The notes: a model not told the origin generated them from the sequence alone. A DNA stretch of 64,000 bases from Desulfurellaceae bacterium (GCA_021296095.1 JAGWBB010000037.1:16832-80831); one strand, 5' to 3'. Shown: positions 51,251 through 60,492, counted from the stretch's first letter. Numbers and translations are program-made.

Positions 51251-52417
51251 ATGACACCCATTGACACGGTTTTGCAGCAGGCGGTCGAATCCGGCGACGT
51301 GCCCGGTCTGGTCGCCATGGCGGCAAACGACAGCGACATCATCTACCAAGGTGCGGCGGGCAGACGCGGCGACGCCACCGCTCCGGCAATGACGACCGAC
51401 ACGGTCTTCCGCATCGCCTCGATGACCAAGGCGGTCGCCTCGGTGGCAGCCATGCAACTCGTCGAGCAGGGCCGGCTGTCGCTCGACGAAGCCCTGGAGA
51501 CAAAAGTTCCCCAGCTGGCCGAGCGCCAGGTGTTCGACGGCTTTGACGCCAGCGGCACGCCCAGGCTGCGTCCGGCCGCCCGGCCGCTCAGCCTCAGACA
51601 CCTGCTGACCCACACCTCGGGCTATTGTTACGAGATGTGGAACGCCGAGTTCATCAAGTTCGCCGAGCAGTCGGCCACCCCCCGCTTTACCGATGGCGGC
51701 GACGGGTTCCTGGATTCGCCCCTGGTGTTCGATCCCGGACAGCGCTGGGAGTACGGCATCAGCACCGACTGGGTCGGCCGCGTGGTCGAACACCTGAGCG
51801 GACACAACCTGGCCGACTACTGCCGGGAGCATATTTTTCAGCCGCTGGGCATGACCGACACCGGTTTCTCGCCGAGCCCGGACCAGCGCAGCCGGCTGGT
51901 CAATGTCTGCCAGCGCCAGGATGACGGCTCGCTCGTCCAGATCGAGTTTGAACTGCCCTTTGACGGTCGGTTTTTCGGCGGCGGCGGCGGGCTGTACGCA
52001 ACCGCGGGCGACTATCTGGCCTTTGTGCGCATGCTGCTGAGCGGCGGGACCTACAAGGGTGCACAGGTGCTCAAGCCCGAGACGGTCGGCCTGATGGGCG
52101 AGAATCATATCGGCCAGCTGAGCGTTGGCGCGGCTACCTCCGCGATCCCCTTTCTGTCCAACGACATCGAGTTTTTCCCCGGCCAGGACAAAAAGTGGGG
52201 GCTGGGGTTTCTCATCAACACCCAGGCGCTGGACACCGGCCGTTCGGCTGGCAGCCTCAGCTGGGCCGGCATCTTCAACTCCTACTATTGGATCGATCCG
52301 CACAAAAAGGTCACCGGCGTGCTCATGATGCAAATCCTGCCCTTCTTCGACGCCACGGCATTAGGGGTTCTGGACGGCTTTGAGACGCAGGTGTATCGCC
52401 AGCTGGGGCGGGTTTAG
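51251..52417 (+). CDS. Serine hydrolase, class C beta-lactamase/esterase fold
   Basis: A 388-residue protein of the same fold as the gene at 8070. The SxxK motif is Ser57-Met-Thr-Lys60 (RIASMTKAVA); the second-motif Tyr is in WEYGISTDWVG; HLLTHTSGY is typical. The frame is open from 51194, but ATG 51251 after AGGAGGGAG is the likely start. EstB-type esterases are the nearest relatives that I recognise. It is third in a + strand group with the hydrolase and HDOD genes. Confidence 0.92.
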   Translation: MTPIDTVLQQAVESGDVPGLVAMAANDSDIIYQGAAGRRGDATAPAMTTDTVFRIASMTKAVASVAAMQLVEQGRLSLDEALETKVPQLAERQVFDGFDASGTPRLRPAARPLSLRHLLTHTSGYCYEMWNAEFIKFAEQSATPRFTDGGDGFLDSPLVFDPGQRWEYGISTDWVGRVVEHLSGHNLADYCREHIFQPLGMTDTGFSPSPDQRSRLVNVCQRQDDGSLVQIEFELPFDGRFFGGGGGLYATAGDYLAFVRMLLSGGTYKGAQVLKPETVGLMGENHIGQLSVGAATSAIPFLSNDIEFFPGQDKKWGLGFLINTQALDTGRSAGSLSWAGIFNSYYWIDPHKKVTGVLMMQILPFFDATALGVLDGFETQVYRQLGRV

Positions 52418-52449
52418 CCCGGGCGGTCGATTCCGAGCGGGGGCGCGAC

Positions 52450-53274
52450 ATGCAGGACTTGGCGGACAGGGTGGCGGTCATTACCGGGGCGGCCAGCGGT
52501 ATCGGTCAGGGCTTGGCCCGGCGCCTTGCCCGGGAGGGCATGAAGCTGGTGCTGGCCGATATCGAAGAGGCGGCCCTGCTTGAGGTGGAGAAGGAGCTGC
52601 GTCTAGGCGGCACGCCGGTGCTAGCGGTCAAGACCGACGTGGCGCGCAAAGCGTCCGTCTTTGCTCTGGCCGACCGGGCTTTCGATGCCTTCGGCCGGGT
52701 ACATATCGTGTGCAATAACGCCGGCGTGTCGGGCGGGCTGGGCCATATCTGGGACATCCCCGACCAGGACTGGGAGTGGATCATGGCGGTCAATGTGTCC
52801 GGCGTGCTGCACGGCATCCAGGCCTTTGTGCCGCGCATGATCGAGCATGGCGAGGAGGGCCTGATTCTCAATACCAGCTCGGTGGTCGGCCTGACGACCG
52901 GCACCAGCTCGGTGTACGGCGTCACCAAACACGCGGTGAGCCGCATGACCGAAGGGCTGCACTACGACCTGCGGGCGGCCGGCTCGAAGCTCAGGGCCGC
53001 CCTGTTAGTGCCCGGGGCAACCGCGACAAATATCCTGTACGCCGACCGCAACCGGCCCCAGGATCTGCTGGTGCCGCGCAACGAGGAGGCCCAGGCGGCT
53101 TTGATCCAGCGGCGCCAGGCCCGCCACGCGCGTCTACAGGAAATCGGTATGACGCCCGAACAGCTGGCCGACCTCACGGTCGAGGGCATCCGCCAGGAGC
53201 GGTTGTATATCATCGCCGATCCCGAGCGGACCGCACAGGCGGTGCGGCTGCGCATGGAGGGCATTGTCGAGTGA
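52450..53274 (+). CDS. SDR family NAD(P)-dependent oxidoreductase
   Basis: A 274-residue classical SDR. TGAASGIG at 12-19, Asp37 after beta2, CNNAG at 88-92, Ser143, Tyr156 and Lys160 (YGVTK) give a complete active site. The PGATATNI loop and a long C-terminal helix region follow. ATG 52450 is 32 bases after the serine hydrolase stop; Shine-Dalgarno is weak. Likely co-transcribed with the preceding genes. Confidence 0.93.
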   Translation: MQDLADRVAVITGAASGIGQGLARRLAREGMKLVLADIEEAALLEVEKELRLGGTPVLAVKTDVARKASVFALADRAFDAFGRVHIVCNNAGVSGGLGHIWDIPDQDWEWIMAVNVSGVLHGIQAFVPRMIEHGEEGLILNTSSVVGLTTGTSSVYGVTKHAVSRMTEGLHYDLRAAGSKLRAALLVPGATATNILYADRNRPQDLLVPRNEEAQAALIQRRQARHARLQEIGMTPEQLADLTVEGIRQERLYIIADPERTAQAVRLRMEGIVE

Positions 53275-53361
53275 ACGTGTCCTCCATGCACCTGAACAGG
53301 TTGACACGTGTACTCTTTGGTGACGGGCCGCGTCCCGAGGCGGTCGGCTGAGACGGCTCGC

Positions 53362-54273
53362 TCAGCACAGCGAACTCAGAAAATCGACCGTGCGCTCGAA
53401 CGCTCCCGCGTCGGCCTGAAAGACAAAGGCGCACAAGTCGGTCACCCCGACATCTTCGAGACGCTTGAGTTCGCCCGAAATCGTTGCCGCATCCCCCAGC
53501 AGCGCAACCTCTGGCGGCTGGCCGAGTCCGCCGCGGTCCAGCATGGTCCGATACGCCGGCAGCTGGCTGTAGATGGCGAACACCTTGGCCGCCACCTCCA
53601 GGGCTGCGGCCGGGTCGTCGGTGATGGCCAGCGGCATGCCGGCAATGACCCGAGGAGCCGGCCGGTCGGCGGCTTTGGCCGCGTCGGTGATGCGCGGCAC
53701 GACATGTTCACGCAGGGCTTTGTGACCGGCCATCCAGGTCACCGTGCCGGCCGACTCGCGCCCGGCAAAGTCGAGCATCTTGGGACCCAGGGCGGCCAGC
53801 ACGACCGGCACCGGGCTCGCGCCCTGGACACTGATATCCGCCTTGACCCGGTACTCCTGACCCTCGTGGTCAACCGGCTGGCCGTCGAGCAGCGGCCGCA
53901 TGACCGCCATGTACTCGCGCATGTGGCTGAGGTGGCGGGTATAGGCCAGGCCATACATGTCTTCAATCACGAACTTATGCGACAGGCCGATGCCCAGGGT
54001 GAAGCGCCCCTTGCTGGCCGCCTGGGTGGTCAGCGCCTGCTGGGCCATGGCCACCGGGTGGCGCGGGTAGGTGGGCACCACGGCCGTGCCCAGTTCGATC
54101 CGGCTCGTCTCGCGTCCGACCAGCCCCAGCAGGCCGATCGCGTCGTGCGCAAACGCGTGGGCCAGCCAGGCCGAGTGCAGGCCGGCCGCCTCGGCCCGTT
54201 GCGCCCTTTGGATGACCTCGTCCATAGGCGGGCTCTCTCCGGCTCCTTCACCGATCATCATACCGATACGCAT
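53362..54273 (-). CDS. LLM class F420-dependent oxidoreductase
   Basis: A 303-residue luciferase-like protein resembling the actinobacterial-type F420-dependent LLM group: MRIGMMIGEG, HSAWLAHAFAHDAI, RIELGTAVVPTYPRHPVAMAQQAL (parts), GRFTLGIGLSHKFVIEDMYG and VVLAALGPKMLDFAG. ATG 54273 follows AAGGAGGAAC. If the cofactor is F420, biosynthesis genes should exist elsewhere in the genome. Convergent with the SDR at 52450. Confidence 0.92.
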   Translation of the reverse strand: MRIGMMIGEGAGESPPMDEVIQRAQRAEAAGLHSAWLAHAFAHDAIGLLGLVGRETSRIELGTAVVPTYPRHPVAMAQQALTTQAASKGRFTLGIGLSHKFVIEDMYGLAYTRHLSHMREYMAVMRPLLDGQPVDHEGQEYRVKADISVQGASPVPVVLAALGPKMLDFAGRESAGTVTWMAGHKALREHVVPRITDAAKAADRPAPRVIAGMPLAITDDPAAALEVAAKVFAIYSQLPAYRTMLDRGGLGQPPEVALLGDAATISGELKRLEDVGVTDLCAFVFQADAGAFERTVDFLSSLC

Positions 54274-54388
54274 GCTGTGTTCCTCCTTGTCGATGTGTGA
54301 CCGTGTTGGTGTATACCAGCAATGATGCTACAAAGCATCCTCGGCGCCGGGGGGCGCTGAAATACAGCAACGGATGGATAGCGGCACC

Positions 54389-55126
54389 ATGAACGAAATT
54401 GATTTCAGCGGCAAGACGGTTCTGGTCATCGGTGGTTCGAGCGGGATCGGCAACGGCATTGCCCGCCAGTTCCGAGACCACGGAGCCGAGGTGTACGTGT
54501 GTGGCACCCGGGCGTCTGTCGAGGACTATACAGCCGAAGACGTTTCAGACTTGAGCGGGCTGCACTACTTTCAGCTGGACGTGTCGCAAGACGACAATGT
54601 CCAGGCCTTTCAGCCGCCTTTTGCCAAGCTCGATGTGCTCGTCGCCTCGCAGGGCACGGTGATGTACAAACGGGCCGAGTTTGAGATGCCGAACTTCCGC
54701 AAGGTCCTCGACGTGAACCTGATGAGCGTCATGAACTGCTGCATGAAGTTTCACCCCATGCTGAAGGAGACCAAGGGCAGCGTGGTCATCCTGGGTTCGG
54801 GGGCGAGCTTTTTTGCCGTCTTCGGCAATCCGGCCTACAGCGCCAGCAAGGGCGCGCTGCGGACCCTGACCATGACCCTGGGCGAAGCCTGGGCGCGCGA
54901 CGGCATTCGGGTCAACGGTATCGCGCCGGGCCTGATCGTCACCAAGATCACCAGGGTGACCTGGGATCATCCGCGTCGCTACGAAGACTCCCTGAACGAA
55001 ATCCCGCTGCGGCGCTGGGGTACGCCGGAAGAGATGGGCGGGATCGCCCTGTTTCTGGCCTCGCCGCTGTCTTCGTATATGACCGGTCAGATGCTGCTGG
55101 TCGACGGCGGCATGGGCCTGTCGTAA
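54389..55126 (+). CDS. SDR family oxidoreductase
   Basis: A 245-residue SDR: KTVLVIGGSSGIGNGIARQF, LDVLVASQGT in the NNAG position, ILGSGASFFAVFGNPAYSASK with catalytic Ser, Tyr and Lys (given as GNPAYSASKGAL) and the C-terminal MTGQMLLVDGG. NNAG is replaced by ASQG, which some active SDRs tolerate. ATG 54389 (MNEIDFSGK) is preferred; ATG 54374 is possible. No clear Shine-Dalgarno precedes either. Confidence 0.9.
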   Translation: MNEIDFSGKTVLVIGGSSGIGNGIARQFRDHGAEVYVCGTRASVEDYTAEDVSDLSGLHYFQLDVSQDDNVQAFQPPFAKLDVLVASQGTVMYKRAEFEMPNFRKVLDVNLMSVMNCCMKFHPMLKETKGSVVILGSGASFFAVFGNPAYSASKGALRTLTMTLGEAWARDGIRVNGIAPGLIVTKITRVTWDHPRRYEDSLNEIPLRRWGTPEEMGGIALFLASPLSSYMTGQMLLVDGGMGLS

Positions 55127-55140
55127 CGTTCGTGTCGAGA

Positions 55141-55192
55141 ATAAGATTGCGGGAGAATGGACGAATCGCCCTGTATCAGAAGAGCGTCGGAT
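55141..55192 (+). repeat. Direct repeat D, left copy
   Basis: About 52 bp, ATAAGATTGCGGGAGAATGG and onward to GCGTCGGAT. It matches 55704-55756 with few differences in the same orientation. The two copies bracket the coiled-coil gene. Confidence 0.8.
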
Positions 55193-55211
55193 TCACCCAA
55201 CCTACGGAGCT

Positions 55212-55562
55212 TCAGGAGCCAAACAGCTTCGAGACCGGCTCGATTAGCCCGAGCGCTACGAGCAGTCCGACCAGCACCAACACGATATTAAGGGTAAACC
55301 GCAGCCCATCGAACTTGGCTTCCAAGCCGCTGAACTTGACCTCCAAGCCGCTGAACTTTTCTTCCAGCCCGTCGAACTTGGCCTCCAGGGCATCGAACTT
55401 GACCTCCAGGGTCTTGAAGTCGGCTTGTAAGGCCATGAAATCCGCCTTGGACGGGAGTTGCTCGGTCAACTCGTCACCGAGCACGCGGGCGAGGGCTTCG
55501 GCCTGCGCCCCGGCAAAGCCCGCCTCCTTGAGGCGGTCGGCAAAGCGGAGGGTGTTAATCAA
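55212..55562 (-). CDS. Coiled-coil protein with C-terminal membrane anchor
   Basis: A 116-residue protein. The N-terminus (NTLRFADRLKEAGFAGAQAEAL) resembles small DUF1640/CCDC90-type proteins; the middle is a strict heptad array with LEVKF, LEAKF and LEEKF units (about residues 52-86), and the C-terminus is a hydrophobic segment LNIVLVLVGLLVALGLI. It is probably a membrane-anchored oligomer. Function unknown. ATG 55562; no strong Shine-Dalgarno. The gene sits between two direct repeats. Confidence 0.82.
   Translation of the reverse strand: MINTLRFADRLKEAGFAGAQAEALARVLGDELTEQLPSKADFMALQADFKTLEVKFDALEAKFDGLEEKFSGLEVKFSGLEAKFDGLRFTLNIVLVLVGLLVALGLIEPVSKLFGS
55312..55416 (-). repeat. Five 21 bp tandem repeats inside the coiled-coil gene
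   Basis: Imperfect 21-base units, each starting AACTT on the + strand, encode the heptads L-E-x-K-F-x-x. Such arrays change length by slippage, so copy number may vary between strains. Confidence 0.8.
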
Positions 55563-55703
55563 GGTTTGGCTTATGGGCTGTGCTCTGCTCTGTCGAACAT
55601 AGTCGGTTCCCGCTGGGGGTTCAAGTTTCTGCAGCCGGTGTCAGCCGAGGGCCGTCTTCGCACAATCAATTCCAAAGGTTGCTCTCGCCCTGAGGGAGAG
55701 AGC

Positions 55704-55756
55704 ATAAGGTTGCAAGAGAACGGACGAACCGCCCTGTATTCAGGGGAGCGTCGGAT
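55704..55756 (+). repeat. Direct repeat D, right copy
   Basis: ATAAGGTTGCAAGAGAACGG through GCGTCGGAT, the partner of 55141-55192. The 55563-55832 interval holds nothing else that I recognise. Confidence 0.8.
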
Positions 55757-55832
55757 CATGCTTCGTTGATGCCGCCCGGATGAAGTGTAGCGGAATCCGG
55801 TATTCCGACTGACGCCTCAGCCCCGGTGCTTC

Positions 55833-56219
55833 TTATGTGGAGCTGAGAAAGTCATTGAGGCGGGTGATTCCGTCAGTTCGTAGGATCAGACCCGGCTGAG
55901 TCCGCTCCTGTTCCATAATCCGATTCAGGGCGTCAACGATCGATTGATCCGACAGCCAACGACCCGACCCAGGCCGGAAAATTCCAATAACTCCGTGGTG
56001 CGGTATGCGCTCTAAGGCGAGTCGATAGAGTCCCGTAGGATCGCGGCGGCCCTTTCGACCAACATTAGCGGTCAGAATCGGGATAGCCACGCGCTGAGCT
56101 GCGGCAAAGACTTCCTCGTCGGAAGTTCCCGTTGATAATTGGACGACATCATACCCAGTCACTTTCAGACGTGTGAGAAGGGCAGTGCTGACACTATCTT
56201 CATCAACCAGAATCTTCAC
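55833..56219 (-). CDS. DUF5615/Mut7-C-like PIN-fold toxin candidate
   Basis: A 128-residue protein: MKILVDEDSVSTALLTRL opens the PIN-like DUF5615 fold, with DVVQLSTGTSDEEVFAAAQ and IPILTANVGRKGRRD. The usual LTxDxDF motif reads LTANVGRKG, so one conserved Asp is lost. The start overlaps the upstream gene stop by 4 bases (ATGA). The gene pair has the order antitoxin-toxin. Confidence 0.82.
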   Translation of the reverse strand: MKILVDEDSVSTALLTRLKVTGYDVVQLSTGTSDEEVFAAAQRVAIPILTANVGRKGRRDPTGLYRLALERIPHHGVIGIFRPGSGRWLSDQSIVDALNRIMEQERTQPGLILRTDGITRLNDFLSST

Positions 56220-56551
56220 GGTTTCGGCGGATGTGACCGGGCGAGTTCATCGCTGAGGGCTAATTCGTCAGCCTCATCGGCTTCGATCACATCGTGAAAA
56301 CGTCCATAGTAGTCAAGGGCTTCCTTCAGAGCTTCCACGGGGAGAGACCAATCTTGAGCAGCGTTCTCAAGGCTCTGGCTATTCGCTCGCATGGACTCAA
56401 TAACGCGGGACACAGGCAACTTCGGCCGTCCAACAAAGAATGCCTGCCGGAGCCAATGGTCTGGCTGCTGCATCAGATAGCGATAGACAGGTGCTGCTCG
56501 TATCGTGCCAGCGGTTGCAGCGGGAATGTCTAAGGGATTTACATCAGTCAT
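56216..56551 (-). CDS. DUF433-like antitoxin candidate
   Basis: A 111-residue protein preceding the DUF5615 gene. The segments LPVSRVIESMRANSQSLENAAQDWSLPVEALKEALDYY, quoted as VSRVIESMRANSQSLENAAQ and LPVEALKEALDYYGRF, match the DUF433 helix-turn-helix pattern (target sites read by an alternative sigma-like helix), followed by an acidic tail. ATG 56551 after GAGGGATAATT. The longer frame upstream overlaps the divergent regulator and is not used. Confidence 0.8.
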   Translation of the reverse strand: MTDVNPLDIPAATAGTIRAAPVYRYLMQQPDHWLRQAFFVGRPKLPVSRVIESMRANSQSLENAAQDWSLPVEALKEALDYYGRFHDVIEADEADELALSDELARSHPPKP

Positions 56552-56656
56552 AATTATCCCTCGTCCTTTTACCAGACATAGCGCTCTCACGCTGTCCGGT
56601 CCAGCCGATCCAAACGACACGCTGCCGCACGGCAACGCCGAGACGAGGCCGAAGCG

Positions 56657-56857
56657 ATGCGGGACATGGGAAAGTTCGTCCGGCGCGTCCGCAAGCGCCT
56701 GGGCTTCACCCAACACGAGTTCGCCCGCCGCATCAACGTGCCGCAAGACACGATCCGGAACTGGGAACAGGGCAAGCGTCGTCCCACCGGTGCGGCCAAG
56801 GCGTTGCTTCGCGTGCTCGACAAGACGCCCGAGGCAGCGCTGTTGGCGTTGCGCTGA
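56657..56857 (+). CDS. XRE-type helix-turn-helix regulator, short
   Basis: A 66-residue HTH protein: FVRRVRKRLGFTQHEFARRINVPQDTIRNWEQGKRRP, given as RLGFTQHEFARRINVPQDT and NWEQGKRRPTGAAKALLRVL. It resembles HigA/NadS-type antitoxins whose toxin gene is usually upstream. No toxin gene is present here; the upstream bases are divergent from the DUF433-like gene. It could be an orphan antitoxin. ATG 56657 or 56666. Confidence 0.85.
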   Translation: MRDMGKFVRRVRKRLGFTQHEFARRINVPQDTIRNWEQGKRRPTGAAKALLRVLDKTPEAALLALR

Positions 56858-56996
56858 AGCCGTGCCGCGACCCGCGGCCGCCGGCTCGAACACGCCGAGG
56901 CATTCGGCAACCCTCAGCGGTCACTCGGTCTCACTCCCACCCGAGGATCAGGCCGGTCGCCACTTCTCCATCAACGGCGGATTGCTGGTCGAGTCC

Positions 56997-58544
56997 TCAA
57001 TCATAGCACAGGGCGTATCCCCCGGTGCCGTACCACGATCCTAGCGAGACGTGGTAGTTGTCGAGGTTAGCATGATCCAGAAAGTGCGACGGCTTGTTGT
57101 GATCGTGCCGTGCAACGAAATAATGCCGTCGGCCACTCCAGATCGCATTGCCGTCTCTCGATATCCGATAGCCGTTGCCGAGCTCGCCCGGCCCCGGCTG
57201 CTCGCCCGCTGGGACCATCTTGAGCCCTGCGGTGAAGGCCGCCAGGGAGCCGCCCCCTTGGTAGTAGCTCACGATGTCGTTCCAGTCGGCCAAGCGAAAA
57301 CCGCTGCCCAACTGCGCCCGGCACTCCGCATCATGGTCCTGCGCTTCACTCAACTCGTGGGCAATAACGTGAAACCGCCCGTAACTCGCCAGCGCCCTGA
57401 GGTCCGGTTCTCCCCCTCCGACCACTCTCAGGTTGTCCACCAGCACCGGATCGGACGCACTTCTCCCCATTATCCATACATAGCCCTCTCGCCCGTAGCC
57501 CGCTTGTGCCCGCGAGTGCTCCACGATCCCCAGCCGGCGCTGATTCAGCCAGACCTCTATGCGCCGGTCGGAGAGAATCTGCATCCGCAGATGGTTCCAG
57601 CCGGCTTGGGTATATGCCACGGAATCCGCGTCAGGGCTCCCGCCGACAAAGGCGGGACCGACACGCATCCGGTCCGTCGTTGTTTGGGGGCCTAAGCTGA
57701 ACAACCGATAGCTGTCTCCCGCAGGAGCCCGGTCCCGGGGGTCAGAACACCCATCAGCCCCGACCGGGGCACTGTCGGGCCGGTAGTCAGTTGCCATCAT
57801 CGCCACGCTGAGCCAATGCGCATAATACCGGTTGGTGTTCATATAGAACTCGAGGCTGATTTCCAAACCCTCGGTGATCGGAAACACGGCCTCCGGGACA
57901 TTGAAGACGACGCCGCTGTCGTAGCACCCGTCTCCGTTGAGGTCCAAGGCTGTCCGGCCGGCAACGGTCGAGATCATCGGCAGCGGGGTGCCATGTGTGT
58001 CGAAGCCCGCAATACTGTCCAGATTGTGGGTATAGGACTCACCGTCCGGCGGCGGCTGAATCTCCGTCCCGTCCCCGACCAGCTCCAGGTGTTGGGTGCT
58101 CTCATTCCAGCGAAAGTGGGCCGTCTCGTCCGGGGAGGGGAGATCTTCAATCATGCACTCACCCTGTGCCCCCATCACAAACTCCTCCCCGAAGGTCGCC
58201 ACCGTGAATGTACTCCGGGCAAACTCCACTCCGTTATCGTACGCCACGGCCGTGTGGGAGCCATCGGCCAGAAACGCCCAATTGAACTGGGCAATAAAGC
58301 CGTTGTCGGTCGCGCCCTGGCAAGCCGACTGGGTGTCGGCCCGAGGCATGCGGGTCGCCATACGAATAGGCCCCCCGCCGTCAATCCGGACCGTCACCTC
58401 ACCGTGGTGACACTTCCAGCCCCCGATGTACCCGAGCCCCGAGACATTGGCCCCGGGCGCAGGACTCTCCAGCGTTGCCGCGTGGGCCAGCGTCGAGGTC
58501 AAGACGAGCAGACCACACACCAGCAAACCAATCAGATTCCGCAT
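56997..58544 (-). CDS. Secreted multi-domain lectin-like protein
   Basis: A 515-residue exported protein. Signal peptide MRNLIGLLVCGLLVLTSTLAHA, then the module SGLGYIGGWKC...CQGATDNGF...RWNESTQHLELV (about 23-150), a concanavalin/LamG-like beta-sandwich (about 175-390; ISLEFYMN, VAYTQAGWNHLRMQIL, IEVWLNQRRLG) and a C-terminal Cys/Trp-rich part ending WYGTGGYALCYD. ATG 58544 follows GGGAGGC. It may bind carbohydrate outside the cell. The same N-terminal module is found decayed at 11775-12101. Confidence 0.82.
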   Translation of the reverse strand: MRNLIGLLVCGLLVLTSTLAHAATLESPAPGANVSGLGYIGGWKCHHGEVTVRIDGGGPIRMATRMPRADTQSACQGATDNGFIAQFNWAFLADGSHTAVAYDNGVEFARSTFTVATFGEEFVMGAQGECMIEDLPSPDETAHFRWNESTQHLELVGDGTEIQPPPDGESYTHNLDSIAGFDTHGTPLPMISTVAGRTALDLNGDGCYDSGVVFNVPEAVFPITEGLEISLEFYMNTNRYYAHWLSVAMMATDYRPDSAPVGADGCSDPRDRAPAGDSYRLFSLGPQTTTDRMRVGPAFVGGSPDADSVAYTQAGWNHLRMQILSDRRIEVWLNQRRLGIVEHSRAQAGYGREGYVWIMGRSASDPVLVDNLRVVGGGEPDLRALASYGRFHVIAHELSEAQDHDAECRAQLGSGFRLADWNDIVSYYQGGGSLAAFTAGLKMVPAGEQPGPGELGNGYRISRDGNAIWSGRRHYFVARHDHNKPSHFLDHANLDNYHVSLGSWYGTGGYALCYD

Positions 58545-58693
58545 CGTGCCTCCCTGGCAACCGTTCGGTGAGAATATCCATCCCCTCATACGTACCTGCC
58601 AGCCGTTTGTCCCTACTCAAATGGATAGTTTTTCGGCGTCGGGTGGAAATTTTTGGGGCGGACGGGGGGAGACGGGGCAGGGGTGAAGCGGAG

Positions 58694-59839
58694 TCAGGCG
58701 TGCGGCGGGGGAACCCCGACGGTGGACAGCACCAAGCGCACCACGTCGGCCTGGTGGGAGAGGCCCAGCTTGGCGTACATCTGCCTGAGGTGCCAACGCA
58801 CCGCCGCTTGCGTCCGATGCGTCGCCACGGCAATGTCCCGGACACTGTGGCCTGCGGTCAAGGCGGCCGCCACCCGGCTTTCGGCGCGGGAGAGGCCGAG
58901 CGTCGTGGCGAGGAAGGCGGGATCAATCTGGGGCCGTTCTGCGAGGTCGACGAGCAGCACGAGAGCGGCAACGCGCTGGGCGCCAAAGTCGGCCCGGTGG
59001 GTGACCGGGCTGATATGCAGAGTCAACGGGAGCTTGCCGGAGGGCCGTCGGACCGTCATGGACCCGCTGGAGACGGTCTGACCCCAGTGGGGCAGAGCAC
59101 GCGCCAACAGCCGCCGGAGCTTGGCGTTGTCGGCCGGGAGCCGGGCACGCAGGACGCCGTCCCGGTCTGCCAGGCAGTCAGCTCGCCGGAGCAGGTTTGA
59201 GGCGCGGGTGTTGGTCTCGACGATTGTCCCGTGGCGGTCAAGAAACAGCACGCCGAGCAGGGCGTTGTCGAGCAGGGATGTCAGCGAAGTACCAAGCGCC
59301 TCGGCGCTGGCCAGTGCCTGGCGGACGCGAACGAACTAACGAATGTGGGGCAGCAGCTGTTGTATCAACGCGATCTGTTCGGAGCGCCATCCATGCGGGT
59401 CGTCAGGGTCTGTAAACGCCCAGATGATGCGTAATCCGTCCGGGCCGTCCATACGCAGGTTCAGCCCGTTGCCGGCGCCAAACCGACACAAGAGTTCGTT
59501 ATACGTCGGGGAAGTCTGTAGCTCGTGTTCCGTGTAGGCATTCGTGACGTGAACCACACGGCTGTCGGGCAGGCGGAGTAGCCGTTGGACACGTTCGTCG
59601 TGGGGGAAGTAGGTATTGGCGTACATTCTCCCCATTTCGACGACTTCGCCGTGACAATACGCCTCACCAAAGACGAACTCGGCGTCGTCCCGAGTATGAC
59701 CGCTCTCAATCGCCAGATGACTGCCCCACATCCCGACCGCCTCATCAATCAGGGCCGAGGTGTGGGGCCATAAGGTGTCGTTCAGCGCGGTCTCGTGCAG
59801 CGCGGCGACGATGTGATCAAAGGCGTCCTGCTGGCTCAT
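58694..59839 (-). pseudogene. LuxR-family regulator split by an in-frame TAG
   Basis: Two parts lie in the same frame. The N-terminal part (from ATG 59839: SQQDAFDHIVAALHE to LIQQLLPHIR) ends at TAG 59336-59338. Without any frame change the sequence continues FVRVRQALASAEALG, GVLFLDRHGTIVETN (PAS-like) and a C-terminal LuxR HTH (LSRAESRVAAALTAGHSVRDIAVATHRT in pieces, WHLRQMYAKLGL). A single CAG-to-TAG change explains the break. As separate pieces, the HTH part could still be translated from 59251. Confidence 0.85.
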
Positions 59840-59890
59840 GGCGGCTCTGAGACTGTACAGCGCCCACAACCCAACCGCCCCTTCAGTCCG

Positions 59891-60412
59891 CTACGCGGCT
59901 TTTTTGCGCGGCGCTTTTTTGGGCCGCTTGGTGGTGGCCCGCTTGGCGCTGGGCCGCTTGGTGCGTCGCTTGGACGCCTCAAACGCGTCCTGGGCGCGTT
60001 TGAGTTCTTCCCAGCTGATATAGCCCTCGAACTGATCCTCGCCAAAGAACAGCACCGGACCGTTGCAGATGAATAGGTACTCGGTGTCTTCGAGGGCGGT
60101 GGTCGCCCCGTGGATCATGCCGTTGGCCTCGTACACGTAGTCGCCGGCGTCGAGGGTGCCGTCCCGAACCTGGAGCTTGCCCTTCAGAATGAAGGTGTGG
60201 GAAGCGCTGAGGTGTTTATGCGGCGGCGCGGCATAGCCCTTGAGCCAGCGGAACATGACCGCCCAGCTGCCCGACTCCGAGCCGGTCCACAGTACTTTCA
60301 TGAAGGCGCGTTCGGGATCGGCCTCGTTGGGAATCCAGTCCATGTCTGCGGTCCGGGCCAGCGAATCCATGAGTTCGCTGTTAAATGGGGTAATATCTTG
60401 CGGTAGTGCCAT
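59891..60412 (-). CDS. Cupin-domain protein with Lys/Arg-rich C-terminal tail
   Basis: A 173-residue protein. The cupin barrel (about 30-130) has the first metal motif PPHKHLSASHTFILKG and the second near GDYVYEANGMIHGA, similar to ChrR/acetylacetone-dioxygenase-like cupins. The last 30 residues, ASKRRTKRPSAKRATTKRP and onward, are histone-tail-like. ATG 60412 follows CAAGGAGGAC. Metal-dependent oxygenase or sensor; the tail may bind nucleic acid or polyanions. Confidence 0.88.
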   Translation of the reverse strand: MALPQDITPFNSELMDSLARTADMDWIPNEADPERAFMKVLWTGSESGSWAVMFRWLKGYAAPPHKHLSASHTFILKGKLQVRDGTLDAGDYVYEANGMIHGATTALEDTEYLFICNGPVLFFGEDQFEGYISWEELKRAQDAFEASKRRTKRPSAKRATTKRPKKAPRKKAA

Positions 60413-60492
60413 GCTGTCCTCCTTGTTTTTGGCATTGCGTTCTGTCGATCAAACATGCCTGGCGACAGCCACGGATGCAAGCCGGTGGAAGC

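Noticed and set aside
55312..55416. CRISPR-like or satellite array
   Set aside because: The 21-base units are contiguous, without spacers, and keep a coding heptad pattern, so they are internal protein repeats.
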